Part shown: one piece after another, positions 1 to 6,490 of the stretch
Position numbering within the stretch: the first letter of the stretch is position 1
Layout of the letters: every line of letters starts with the position of its first letter
NCBI GenBank assembly: GCA_964458545.1
Contig: CAYWJF010000031.1
Coordinates: 1-18,532, forward strand
Length of the DNA: 18,532 nt
Direction of reading: 5' to 3'
Source of the DNA: JAYFNU01 sp964458545
GTDB taxonomy: Bacteria; Bacillota; Clostridia; Oscillospirales; Ruminococcaceae
Position numbers and translations under genes: made by a program
Notes under the pieces: generated by a model
Seen by the model: the letters and a program-made list of their open reading frames with translations, nothing else
What the model was told of the DNA's origin: nothing
Databases searched by the model: none

Positions 1-604
1 TTCAAAAAAGTCGGTGGTTTCAATAGCCCATACAGACGCAAGCTACGAGGAAGCCATAGCGGGAATAAACGTAGGCGCTACACACCTGACCCATCTTTTC
101 AACGCTATGCCGCCGCTTCATCACAGAAAACCGGGCGTAATCGGCGCGGCGGCTGAGGATAAAAGGATAGCAGGCGTGGAGCTTATCAGCGACGGAATAC
201 ACGTTCACCCGAGTATGGTTCGCCTTGCGTTTTCCGTCTTCGGCGCCGAACGAATCTGCCTAATCTCGGACGCGCTTTCCTGTTGCGGCGAAAGTGACGG
301 TGAGTATATGCTGGGCGGACAGAAGGTTTATGTCAGCGGGAAAACCGCGACGCTTGCCGACGGCACGCTTGCGGGCAGCGTCGCAAATCTTTTCGACTGT
401 ATGAAAAGAGCGATTGAATTTGGAATTGCTCCCGAGGACGCGATAAGAGCGGCGAGCTATAACCCCGCGCGTGAGCTGGGAGTGCAGAACCGCGTCGGCT
501 CAATAGCTCTCGGCAGGTGCGCCGATTTTATTGTTTGCGGAAGCGGGCTGAAGCTTAAGGAGGTTTACATTGACGCTGAGCTCGTCGAAAAGAGGCGTAT
601 ATGA
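1..604 (+). CDS. nagA: N-acetylglucosamine-6-phosphate deacetylase, 3' part (5' end outside window)
   Basis: The enzyme removes the acetyl group from GlcNAc-6-phosphate to give glucosamine-6-phosphate and acetate, the committed cytosolic step of amino-sugar and cell-wall sugar catabolism. The frame is open from base 2, so this is the C-terminal ~200 residues of a family usually near 380 residues; the GTG at 14 is internal. Family motifs appear in the expected order: AHTDAS, THLFNAM (metal-binding His), the HRKPGVIGAA segment, SDGIHVHP, LISDA (the Asp expected to be catalytic), GTLAGS near the active-site lid, and the C-terminal NPARELG and G-x-I-x-x-G-x-x-ADF signatures of the amidohydrolase superfamily. 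The stop overlaps the next ATG (ATGA), so the two genes are probably translationally coupled. Its promoter is not in the window. Confidence 0.93.
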   Translation, partial: SKKSVVSIAHTDASYEEAIAGINVGATHLTHLFNAMPPLHHRKPGVIGAAAEDKRIAGVELISDGIHVHPSMVRLAFSVFGAERICLISDALSCCGESDGEYMLGGQKVYVSGKTATLADGTLAGSVANLFDCMKRAIEFGIAPEDAIRAASYNPARELGVQNRVGSIALGRCADFIVCGSGLKLKEVYIDAELVEKRRI

Positions 605-1209
605 AGAGATATAGGGTTCAAGCCATAGACAAAATGCCCGAGAGCTGGAGCGCAGTTGAAAAGGTTGAAATTTCAAGCTACCTATGGCGTAAGGGATACG
701 CGCCCCGCGTTACGGCGGCGGCGGTATATGTAAAAAACAAGGGCTTTGCGGTGCATATGACCTGCGCCGAACAGAAGCCAAGGGTAACCTTCTTTACCGC
801 GGACTCTCCCGTGTGGGAGGACAGCTGTATGGAGTTTTTTGCGAATTTCGCTCCCGAAAAGAGCGGTGCATATATAAATATGGAGGCGAACGCTGTGGGA
901 ACGCTTTGCTGCGGCTTCGGCAACGGGCGCAAGCAGAGGGCGCGGGTGGCAACTATGCCCGTTGCTTGTCCTACTGCGGAAGCGGTGGTATCAGCCGAAA
1001 GCTGGAGCTGCGACTTTTTTATACCGCTTGAAACGATAGCTTTTATGTTTGGAAAAAGTGAGTTTAAAAAGGGCGATATAATACGGGGTAACTTTTACAA
1101 GTGCGGAGATAAAACCGAAGCCGAGCATTATGGCTGCTGGAGCGTTATAGAAACGCCGCTGCCCGATTTTCACAGACCGGAGTTCTTCGGCGAGCTAATA
1201 ATTGATTAA
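601..1209 (+). CDS. CBM9-like (DOMON-fold) carbohydrate-binding family protein
   Basis: This 202-residue protein has no signal peptide or membrane segment. It resembles the carbohydrate-binding family 9-like proteins (CBM9_2 type). The recognisable pieces are a PVWEDSCMEFF segment near residues 70-80, a central INMEANAVG strand, the FFIPLETIAFMFG stretch and the C-terminal FHRPEFFGELI ending typical of the family. Binding of a sugar or sugar derivative is expected from the family; no catalytic residues are evident. It overlaps nagA by four bases (ATGA), which suggests a role alongside amino-sugar catabolism, perhaps as an intracellular sugar sensor or carrier; that role is inference. A strong hairpin terminator follows 24 bases after the stop, so it is the last gene of its operon. 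Confidence 0.75.
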   Translation: MKRYRVQAIDKMPESWSAVEKVEISSYLWRKGYAPRVTAAAVYVKNKGFAVHMTCAEQKPRVTFFTADSPVWEDSCMEFFANFAPEKSGAYINMEANAVGTLCCGFGNGRKQRARVATMPVACPTAEAVVSAESWSCDFFIPLETIAFMFGKSEFKKGDIIRGNFYKCGDKTEAEHYGCWSVIETPLPDFHRPEFFGELIID

Positions 1210-1233
1210 GTTTTTCGGTAATATAAAAAACAA

Positions 1234-1272
1234 CCCCGCGCTGTAGTTTTGCGCTACAGCGTGGGGCGTTTT
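1234..1272. terminator. Rho-independent terminator, probably bidirectional
   Basis: A 13-bp stem (1234-1246 with 1254-1266, one G·U pair) with a 7-nt loop is followed by CGTTTT on the plus strand. It is preceded by AAAAAACAA, which becomes a T-rich tail on the minus strand. It ends the nagA/CBM9 operon and could also stop transcription of the convergent racemase gene. Confidence 0.85.
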
Positions 1273-1383
1273 AAGTTCTGAATGAACTACAAAAAAGATT
1301 TTATTCAAGTGCCGAAGCAGAAAGAACCACGGTAGATAAGATTATCGTGAGAGAAGAAGCACAGTCAGGCTTTGTATTGAAGC

Positions 1384-2073
1384 TTAACTGTTTTTTATCA
1401 TAAACTCCGCTATCGCGTCGATATGAACGGCGGCGGTGTTTACCGTTGGAACAGTAAGGTCACCTTCCTTAATCATTAGCGGAATTTCTGTGCAGCCCAG
1501 TACTACGCAATCTGCGCGCTGTTCGCTTATATACCGCTCTGCCGCCGCTATCATCTTTGCTTTGTCTTCGGGGTCTACAATGCCGTTTTCAAGCTTCGGG
1601 AAGATGAAGGAATGTATAAGCGCTATATCCTCCTCGCTCGGCGTAATGGCGGAAATTCCGTAGCTTTCAAGCGCCGTGGAATACAGCCCGCTTTTCATTG
1701 TGAACGCCGTGCCGAGTATCAGCGCGTGCTTGTAACCGTTTTTCGCGATATATTTGCAGGTTTCGTCGACTATACTTATAAGGGGAAGCGGCGAATGTTC
1801 CACAAGCTCGTCAAAGACGATATGCGGCGTGTTCGACGCCATAGCCGCCGCCGTTGCGCCAGCGTTTTTAAGGTTTTCGACCGACGAGAGAAGAAGCGAG
1901 ACCACACCCTCGTTATCGCCCTTTGAAAAAAGTTCTGTCATGGCGTACATATCCATGCTGTCTATAACGAGCGGAGCGCATCTTCCCGTCGCATCAAAAT
2001 ACATTTTTGTTAAGCCGTCGTAATAATCGAGCGTTGAAGCGGGACCGATGCCGCCGACAATTCCGAATTTCAT
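1384..2073 (-). CDS. Aspartate/glutamate racemase family protein
   Basis: This 229-residue cytosolic protein belongs to the Asp/Glu/hydantoin racemase superfamily, whose members interconvert L and D amino acids with two acid/base residues. The N-terminal GGIGPASTLDYY and the C-terminal LGCTEIPLMI are the usual signatures; Cys194 in LGCTE is the expected second catalytic residue. The first catalytic position, usually Cys in a CNT motif, is Ser80 (ASNTPH). The E. coli homologue YgeA has Thr there and is reported to be L-specific, so loss of activity need not follow. Substrate is not predictable from sequence. The gene is monocistronic, with a good promoter (2102-2130) and an AAGGTAG ribosome binding site upstream. 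It diverges from the citrate synthase gene. Confidence 0.87.
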   Translation of the reverse strand: MKFGIVGGIGPASTLDYYDGLTKMYFDATGRCAPLVIDSMDMYAMTELFSKGDNEGVVSLLLSSVENLKNAGATAAAMASNTPHIVFDELVEHSPLPLISIVDETCKYIAKNGYKHALILGTAFTMKSGLYSTALESYGISAITPSEEDIALIHSFIFPKLENGIVDPEDKAKMIAAAERYISEQRADCVVLGCTEIPLMIKEGDLTVPTVNTAAVHIDAIAEFMIKNS

Positions 2074-2101
2074 AATCTCTACCTTGCTTTCGTTTTTTCT
2101 G

Positions 2102-2130
2102 ATTATAGCTTGTTTTTTTCCTTACTTCAA
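2102..2130 (-). promoter_or_regulatory. Predicted sigma-A promoter of the racemase gene
   Basis: On the minus strand, TTGAAG (2130-2125) and TATAAT (2107-2102) are separated by 17 bp, about 30 bases upstream of the racemase ATG. The -10 box is a perfect consensus. Confidence 0.7.
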
Positions 2131-2185
2131 CCTTGCCGTACATTTCACGTTAACAACTTTGTGTTATGCTCATTTTCGTTGCCGT

Positions 2186-2215
2186 TTGACGGCGAATGCA
2201 ATTATTTGGTACAAT
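2186..2215 (+). promoter_or_regulatory. Predicted sigma-A promoter of the citrate synthase gene, with dyad over the -35
   Basis: TTGACG (2186-2191), an 18-bp spacer and TACAAT (2210-2215), preceded by TGG as an extended -10. An inverted repeat GCCGT-TTG-ACGGC (2181-2193) covers the -35 box and could be an operator. A strong AAAGGGGG ribosome binding site (2232-2239) lies 8 bases before the ATG. Confidence 0.65.
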
Positions 2216-2247
2216 GATTCTATTGTTTGTGAAAGGGGGACTGAAAA

Positions 2248-3615
2248 ATGCTAAAGCGCAACTATTCCGAGCTTACGCCAGAGATACTAAGTCTTTCGGA
2301 GCGCTGTAACAGCGAGGGACAGATTAACAAGGAGCTATATGTAAAATACAACGTTAACCGTGGGCTTCGCGACCAGAACGGCAAGGGTATCCTCACGGGT
2401 CTTACCGAGATATCCGAAATCCACGCGAAGGACCTTGTGAACGGCGAGGAGGTCCCCTGCGAGGGCGAGCTTTTCTACCGCGGCTACAACGTGAAAGGGC
2501 TTGTTGAAGGCTTCGTAGAGGACGAAAGACAGGGCTTTGAGGAGATTATCTACCTGCTTCTTACGGGCGAGCTTCCCACGGCAAAGGAGCTTGAGGAGTT
2601 TAGAAAGATACTTTCAAGCTACCGCTCGCTTCCCAACAGCTTTGTACGCGATATTATTATGAAAGCGCCGAGCTCGAATATGATGAACTCGCTCGCGCGA
2701 AGCGTGCTTGCGTTTTATTCCTATGACACCAACCCCGACGACACAAGCCTTCCAAATGTGCTTCGTCAGTGCTTGCAGCTGATTTCGATTTTCCCTATGC
2801 TTGCTGTATACGGATATCAAGCGTACGAATATTACCTTAAAAAGAGCACAAGCTTTTTCATACATAACCCGCGTCCTGACCTGTCAATTGCGGAAAACCT
2901 ATTATATATGCTTCGTATCGACGGAAGCTATACCCCGCTTGAGGCAAGGCTTCTTGACCTTTCGCTTATCGTCCACGCGGAGCACGGCGGCGGTAACAAC
3001 TCCTCCTTCACCACCCACGTCGTAAGCTCCTCTGGCACCGATACCTACTCTGCCGTGGCGGCGGCGCTCGGTTCCTTAAAAGGTCCGAAGCACGGCGGCG
3101 CAAACATTAAGGTTTGCGAGATGGTCAAGGATATTAAGAAGAACGTTCACGACTGGACCGACGACGAGGAGGTGAGCGCCTACCTCGCTCGAATTCTACA
3201 TAAAGAGGCGTTTGACAACTCGGGGCTTATATACGGCATAGGTCACGCAGTTTATTCGGTAAGCGACCCGCGCGCGGAAATCTTCAAGGGCTTTGTCGGA
3301 AAGCTCGCAAAGGAGAAGCACCGCGAAAAGGAGTACGCGCTTTACGAAACGATAGAGCGGCTCGCCCCGGTGGTAATAGCGCGTGAGCGCCAGATGTTCA
3401 AGGGCGTCAGCGCGAACGTAGACTTTTTCAGCGGCTTCGCCTATCAGATGCTCGGGCTTCCCGAGGAGCTGTTTACCCCGATATTTGCCGTCGCGAGGAT
3501 TGCTGGCTGGAGCGCGCATAGGCTTGAAGAGCTAATTAACGGCAACAAGATTATCCGCCCCGCCTACCTTTCGGTACTGCCGAGACGCGATTACAAAAGC
3601 ATAAAGGAAAGATAG
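2248..3615 (+). CDS. gltA: Citrate synthase (clostridial type; 2-methylcitrate synthase not excluded)
   Basis: This enzyme condenses acetyl-CoA with oxaloacetate to citrate; in anaerobes it usually feeds 2-oxoglutarate and glutamate synthesis. The 455-residue length fits the clostridial subgroup, which has an N-terminal extension. The active-site set is complete: His246 (AEHGGG), His282 (GPKHGGAN), His333 with Arg342 (GIGHAVYSVSDPRA), the catalytic Asp392 in NVDFFSGF, and the substrate-binding arginines Arg417 (ARIAGWSAH) and Arg437 (IIRPAY). Propionyl-CoA use (methylcitrate) cannot be separated by motif alone, but no prpB or prpD is nearby. The gene stands alone, with its own promoter and a strong terminator; aconitase and isocitrate dehydrogenase are not in the window. 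Confidence 0.93.
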   Translation: MLKRNYSELTPEILSLSERCNSEGQINKELYVKYNVNRGLRDQNGKGILTGLTEISEIHAKDLVNGEEVPCEGELFYRGYNVKGLVEGFVEDERQGFEEIIYLLLTGELPTAKELEEFRKILSSYRSLPNSFVRDIIMKAPSSNMMNSLARSVLAFYSYDTNPDDTSLPNVLRQCLQLISIFPMLAVYGYQAYEYYLKKSTSFFIHNPRPDLSIAENLLYMLRIDGSYTPLEARLLDLSLIVHAEHGGGNNSSFTTHVVSSSGTDTYSAVAAALGSLKGPKHGGANIKVCEMVKDIKKNVHDWTDDEEVSAYLARILHKEAFDNSGLIYGIGHAVYSVSDPRAEIFKGFVGKLAKEKHREKEYALYETIERLAPVVIARERQMFKGVSANVDFFSGFAYQMLGLPEELFTPIFAVARIAGWSAHRLEELINGNKIIRPAYLSVLPRRDYKSIKER

Positions 3616-3616
3616 G

Positions 3617-3645
3617 AAAAAAGCCCGCGAATAGCGGGCTTTTTT
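3617..3645 (+). terminator. Rho-independent terminator of the citrate synthase gene
   Basis: The GC core AGCCCGC/GCGGGCT with loop GAATA is flanked by A6 and T6, giving a 12-bp stem and a strong U-tract. It begins one base after the stop codon. Confidence 0.93.
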
Positions 3646-3669
3646 CACCTTGAAAATTACCTTTACTAA

Positions 3670-3698
3670 TTGATAACGGCATAAGTATATGGTATAAT
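3670..3698 (+). promoter_or_regulatory. Strong predicted sigma-A promoter
   Basis: TTGATA (3670-3675), a 17-bp spacer, and a perfect TATAAT (3693-3698) preceded by TGG as an extended -10. Transcription would start near 3705, about 120 bases before the GTG of the next gene. Confidence 0.8.
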
Positions 3699-3767
3699 AA
3701 AAAGGCTAAAACATTATAGATGGCACAAGATGCCTGTTCCGATATAACTACGTTTAAGCATTTAGTA

Positions 3768-3800
3768 AGCGGTAACCGGCAATCGGTTATCGTTTTGTTT
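3768..3800 (+). promoter_or_regulatory. Terminator-like hairpin in the leader (possible attenuator)
   Basis: An 11-bp stem (3768-3778 with 3784-3794, two G·U pairs) and a GCAAT loop, followed by TTGTTT. It lies between the promoter and the ribosome binding site, so it could act as an attenuator or leader structure. I do not recognise a riboswitch class or a leader peptide. Confidence 0.4.
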
Positions 3801-3824
3801 ATATTATCTTAAGGGGGGAAGCTT

Positions 3825-4688
3825 GTGACAGCCGATGACATACGGCTAAATGAGCTCGCAGAGGCTTGCATTGCCGCCACGGATTACGACGGCGCGGAGA
3901 AATATGTTGACGAGACGCTGAAGAAGAATGCGTCGAATATTACGGCATTACTGACAAAGGCTAAAATTGAGTGTTCAAAGGGCGACGCGGAAAGCGTTTT
4001 AAGGGCAATACAGAACTATAAAAAGGCTTTGGCTACGGCGGAGGCTTCTAAGGAAGAAAACCTAAGCCGAATACGCGCGGGGCTTCATAAGGCGGTGGTT
4101 TCCGCTATGTACGCCGCTTGCAACGATATGCTCGGACCCTTCGGCTTCGAGGCATACACGCGAAAAAAGCATTTCCTTACCTTCACGGAGACACTTGAAG
4201 AACTGGTAAACGACACCTGCTCGGGCGGTCTTGTGGCGTCAAACGAAGTGTTAAAAAGTATGCCAATGCTTTTACAGAAGGCGGCGACATACATCAGAAG
4301 CTCGCTGGCAAGGCGGGCGGAGGGCTCTATGGAGTGGCTTACCGAGGGCACGCAGTACGAGGACTATAAAAAGAGCATTGACGCGTGCATAGAAATAGTC
4401 GATTATTCTATCGACCGCGAGACGGAAACCATACGCAAGGTAAGGGGCTACGAAAAGATAATCTCGTGGCTGGACGCGCGAGTTTTTTCGGCAACTAACG
4501 AGCCGACGGAAAACGCGAACACGGGTGACACCCAGTACAGCTTAATCGAGTCGCTCTCCAATCCTGAGCTGGAGGTGCTAAACCAACGCCGCGCAGAGTA
4601 CGCGCAGTCCCTCGAGACGCAGAAATATATTCAAGCACTTGAGCTGCTTCAGGAACGCGGAGCAAATACGGAAGGCGAACCTGTATAA
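3825..4688 (+). CDS. TPR-like helical protein of unknown function
   Basis: I do not recognise this 287-residue protein. The N-terminal ~75 residues look like tetratricopeptide repeats (ACIAATDYDGAEKYVDETLK, then a second helix pair NITALLTKAKIECSKGD), which usually mediate protein-protein contacts. The middle is alpha-helical and charged. The C-terminus holds a polar stretch around residues 225-240 (EPTENANTGD) followed by a helix rich in Gln and Glu. There is no signal peptide or membrane segment, so it should be cytosolic. GTG is chosen as start because AAGGGGGG (3811-3818) lies 6 bases upstream. The gene stands alone behind a strong promoter with an unusually long structured leader, and its neighbours give no functional clue. 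Confidence 0.7.
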   Translation: MTADDIRLNELAEACIAATDYDGAEKYVDETLKKNASNITALLTKAKIECSKGDAESVLRAIQNYKKALATAEASKEENLSRIRAGLHKAVVSAMYAACNDMLGPFGFEAYTRKKHFLTFTETLEELVNDTCSGGLVASNEVLKSMPMLLQKAATYIRSSLARRAEGSMEWLTEGTQYEDYKKSIDACIEIVDYSIDRETETIRKVRGYEKIISWLDARVFSATNEPTENANTGDTQYSLIESLSNPELEVLNQRRAEYAQSLETQKYIQALELLQERGANTEGEPV

Positions 4689-4710
4689 AAAAATTACAAG
4701 CTAAAAAGAT

Positions 4711-4740
4711 AAGCGGCGGTACAAAGTACCGCCGCTTTCG
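4711..4740. terminator. Rho-independent terminator, probably bidirectional
   Basis: A perfect 12-bp GC-rich stem (4711-4722 with 4726-4737) around an AAA loop. The plus-strand tail is short (TTTCG); the minus-strand tail ATCTTTTT is better, so it probably serves both the TPR-like gene and the convergent membrane-protein gene. Confidence 0.85.
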
Positions 4741-4782
4741 TATAAAAACAAGTGCCCTTGTCGTATTACAGTAAACTTCGCG

Positions 4783-5250
4783 TTAATCGGTTGACATAAT
4801 GAAATTTGCGCCGAGTCGTGATTTTATGACCAAAACGGAATCGTTTGGCATAATAACAAGATGGCTTCGCGAGGGCTGAATGTACTGCTTAATTAAGCTT
4901 TTATGTATATCCTCGAAATAAACGTTAAACACATAACCCGAATACTTTCCGCGTATTACTCTAATTTTTTTGGAAATCCTTCCGTAGCGCTTCCCGCGCG
5001 GAGTGCCCGCATAATAATACACCCATTCGGCGAAGCAGCTCAACACGAGCACCGAGCAGACGAAAAAGCTGCAAAGAAAGGGCTTAGAAAAGCTCTTGTA
5101 AAAATCCATACAGCCGATAATAATGACAGGAAGAAGCACAAAAAAGATGATTGAGCGAATAAGAAGACTTTTCTTTTTTCGGCTTCGATAGAGTGAGAAC
5201 TCCTCCTCGGTGAGCGGCAGGTACTCTATGTTATCTTTTCTCTTTTTCAT
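4783..5250 (-). CDS. Small membrane protein with two TM helices, function unknown
   Basis: This 155-residue protein is not one I recognise. A short basic N-terminal region (residues 1-28, ending RSRKKK) precedes two predicted transmembrane helices, about 29-47 and 58-80, and a soluble C-terminal domain of ~75 residues. The positive-inside rule places both ends in the cytoplasm. The C-terminal part reads like a small beta-rich domain (IRVIRGKYSGYVFNVYFED, SHLVIMPNDSVLVI), loosely like a YcxB or PH-type module; this is only an impression. The ATG is supported by GGAG 8 bases upstream and a consensus-like promoter at 5295-5323. It is monocistronic and convergent with the TPR-like gene. Confidence 0.7.
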   Translation of the reverse strand: MKKRKDNIEYLPLTEEEFSLYRSRKKKSLLIRSIIFFVLLPVIIIGCMDFYKSFSKPFLCSFFVCSVLVLSCFAEWVYYYAGTPRGKRYGRISKKIRVIRGKYSGYVFNVYFEDIHKSLIKQYIQPSRSHLVIMPNDSVLVIKSRLGANFIMSTD

Positions 5251-5294
5251 ACTTAACGCTCCGAATGAAATTTTTTAATGTAGGTGGCGAAACG

Positions 5295-5323
5295 ATTATA
5301 CTATAAAACGCTGAATTATTCAA
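5295..5323 (-). promoter_or_regulatory. Predicted sigma-A promoter of the two-TM protein gene
   Basis: On the minus strand, TTGAAT (5323-5318), a 17-bp spacer, and a perfect TATAAT (5300-5295), 45 bases upstream of the start codon. Confidence 0.75.
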
Positions 5324-5330
5324 AATGCCT

Positions 5331-5504
5331 TCTAAAGGTTCAAGTCCTTTCAAAAAAGAAATCAGCTAACTAATTCTGAAAAGATTAAGCTGATAGATGA
5401 CAGCATTTTCGTGTTGTAAATCGTGTTGCAAGGCGGTAAAAATAACCGTTATTTTAGTATTACTCGTTCAACGGTAGTATAAAATTTAAGACAAGGCAAT
5501 AACG
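5331..5504. other. Gene-poor intergenic stretch with small inverted repeats and a doubtful mini-ORF
   Basis: No gene is supported here. It holds a tRNA T-arm-like hairpin (5334-5350), an ATCAGCT/AGCTGAT inverted repeat around 5361-5394, a perfect dyad AAAATAAC-C-GTTATTTT (5439-5455) that could bind a repressor, and a 26-codon ATG frame (5397-5477) with a tandem Ser-Cys-Cys-Lys repeat but no clear ribosome binding site. Confidence 0.4.
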
Positions 5505-5526
5505 AAAAAACGCCCTAAAATAGGGC
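5505..5526 (-). terminator. Second (distal) terminator of the tRNA-Leu unit
   Basis: On the minus strand, GCCCTA-TTT-TAGGGC is followed by GTTTTTT, a compact classical terminator. It lies downstream of the first hairpin after the tRNA. Confidence 0.8.
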
Positions 5527-5536
5527 ATAAAACGCG

Positions 5537-5577
5537 AAAAGCACGGTATAATGGGAAATCCCCAAAACCGTGCTTTT
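5537..5577 (-). terminator. First terminator of the tRNA-Leu unit
   Basis: An 11-bp perfect stem (5537-5547 with 5567-5577) ends in TTTT on the minus strand. The 19-nt loop holds a nested GGGAAATCCC hairpin. The stem starts on the last base of the encoded CCA, so it is immediately adjacent to the tRNA. Confidence 0.8.
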
Positions 5578-5659
5578 GGTGCGGATGACAGGACTTGAAC
5601 CTGCATGCCGAAGCAATGGCTCCTAAGACCATCGTGTCTGCCAGTTCCACCACATCCGC
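5577..5659 (-). tRNA. tRNA-Leu (anticodon UAG)
   Basis: Read on the minus strand, the cloverleaf is complete: acceptor GCGGATG/CATCCGC, D-arm GTG...CAC with loop GAACTGGCAGA, anticodon stem ATGGT/GCCAT with loop CTTAGGA (anticodon TAG, reading CUA and probably other CUN codons), the long variable arm TGC-TTCG-GCA typical of class II leucine tRNAs, and T-arm GCAGG-TTCAAGT-CCTGT. Discriminator A (5580) and an encoded CCA (5579-5577) complete the 3' end. A promoter lies just upstream and two terminators just downstream. Confidence 0.96.
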
Positions 5660-5670
5660 GTCAAGTATAT

Positions 5671-5699
5671 ATTTTACATAAACTAAACGAATTTTACAA
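5671..5699 (-). promoter_or_regulatory. Predicted sigma-A promoter of tRNA-Leu
   Basis: On the minus strand, TTGTAA (5699-5694), a 17-bp spacer, and TAAAAT (5676-5671). Transcription would start near 5664, about five bases before the mature tRNA 5' end. Confidence 0.65.
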
Positions 5700-5731
5700 G
5701 TGTTATCACACTTTTTATTTACATATTTTTA

Positions 5732-5760
5732 TTGAATGGAACAGCTTTCTTCTGTATAAT
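5732..5760 (+). promoter_or_regulatory. Predicted sigma-A promoter of the rhomboid-like gene
   Basis: TTGAAT (5732-5737), a 17-bp spacer, and a perfect TATAAT (5755-5760), about 30 bases before the ATG at 5791. This also argues against any start upstream of 5791, since the frame there runs through the tRNA gene on the other strand. Confidence 0.78.
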
Positions 5761-5790
5761 GGGTTTATTACTTTTGCGGGAGCGTTATTT

Positions 5791-6447
5791 ATGGAGTGGC
5801 TGTACAAGCTTCAAAGAAAACACGGAAAGTTCGCGATACCGAACCTTATGCTTATTATCGTTATCGGTCAGCTTTTCATATACTTCGCGAATATGCTGTT
5901 TGCCGAGCGCGGCGTTATCTCGTGGTTTGCCTTTGACCGCGGGGCTATCCTTTCGGGTCAGGTTTGGCGGCTAATCACCTTTATCTTCGTTCCGAACGTT
6001 TCGGGTATTATTTGGCTACTGCTTTCGCTTTACTTCTATTATATGATAGGCGGCGCGCTCGAAAACGAGTGGGGCTGTTTCATCTTCAACGTGTTTTACT
6101 TTATTGGCGTTTTTTGTACCCTTATCGCGGGCTTTATTACGGGCGTTGCGACCAACCAGTTTTTAAACCTTTCGCTCTTCTTCGCCTTCGCGATACTCTT
6201 CCCAGATTACCAGATAATGCTTTTTTTCATTATTCCCGTGAAGATGAAATACCTCGCGATTGTGGACGCGGTGATTTATATATACTATTTTATTGTCGGC
6301 GGCTGGTCGCTTCGCGCGGCGATTATCGCGGCGCTCGCCAACCTTGCCGTGTTCTTCGGTGGAACGCTTATTAAAAAGCTTAAACAGAACGCGCAGTACA
6401 GAAAGAGAAGAAATGAATTTAGGCGGGAGATGAACCGCTGGAAATAG
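5791..6447 (+). CDS. Rhomboid-fold membrane protein lacking the protease residues (pseudo-rhomboid)
   Basis: This 218-residue polytopic protein has about six hydrophobic segments and a basic cytoplasmic tail (LKQNAQYRKRRNEF). Rhomboid-fold hallmarks are present: the WR pair in the first loop (Trp59-Arg60, GQVWRLITF), the G-x-x-x-E element after TM2 (Gly87 to Glu91, GGALENEWG), a following Y-x-x-G, and the IPVKMKYL segment. The catalytic GxSG motif is absent; its place is taken by VATNQFLNLSLFF, and I find no matching catalytic His in the last helix. It is therefore probably an inactive, derlin- or iRhom-like membrane factor rather than a protease. ATG 5791 is chosen over earlier in-frame codons because GCGGGAG and a consensus promoter precede it. 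A terminator separates it from the next gene. Confidence 0.75.
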   Translation: MEWLYKLQRKHGKFAIPNLMLIIVIGQLFIYFANMLFAERGVISWFAFDRGAILSGQVWRLITFIFVPNVSGIIWLLLSLYFYYMIGGALENEWGCFIFNVFYFIGVFCTLIAGFITGVATNQFLNLSLFFAFAILFPDYQIMLFFIIPVKMKYLAIVDAVIYIYYFIVGGWSLRAAIIAALANLAVFFGGTLIKKLKQNAQYRKRRNEFRREMNRWK

Positions 6448-6452
6448 AAACG

Positions 6453-6471
6453 GGCGGCATAGCCGCCTTTT
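6453..6471 (+). terminator. Rho-independent terminator after the rhomboid-like gene
   Basis: GGCGGC-ATA-GCCGCC followed by TTTT. The U-tract is short. The next gene starts 20 bases downstream with no separate promoter visible, so partial read-through is likely. Confidence 0.7.
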
Positions 6472-6490
6472 CGCTGTTAGGGGGAAGCAA

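Noticed and set aside
5605..5790. Longer N-terminus for the rhomboid-like protein
   Set aside because: The extension would start inside the minus-strand tRNA-Leu gene and cross both its promoter and the -35/-10 boxes at 5732-5760; the ATG at 5791 has a proper ribosome binding site.
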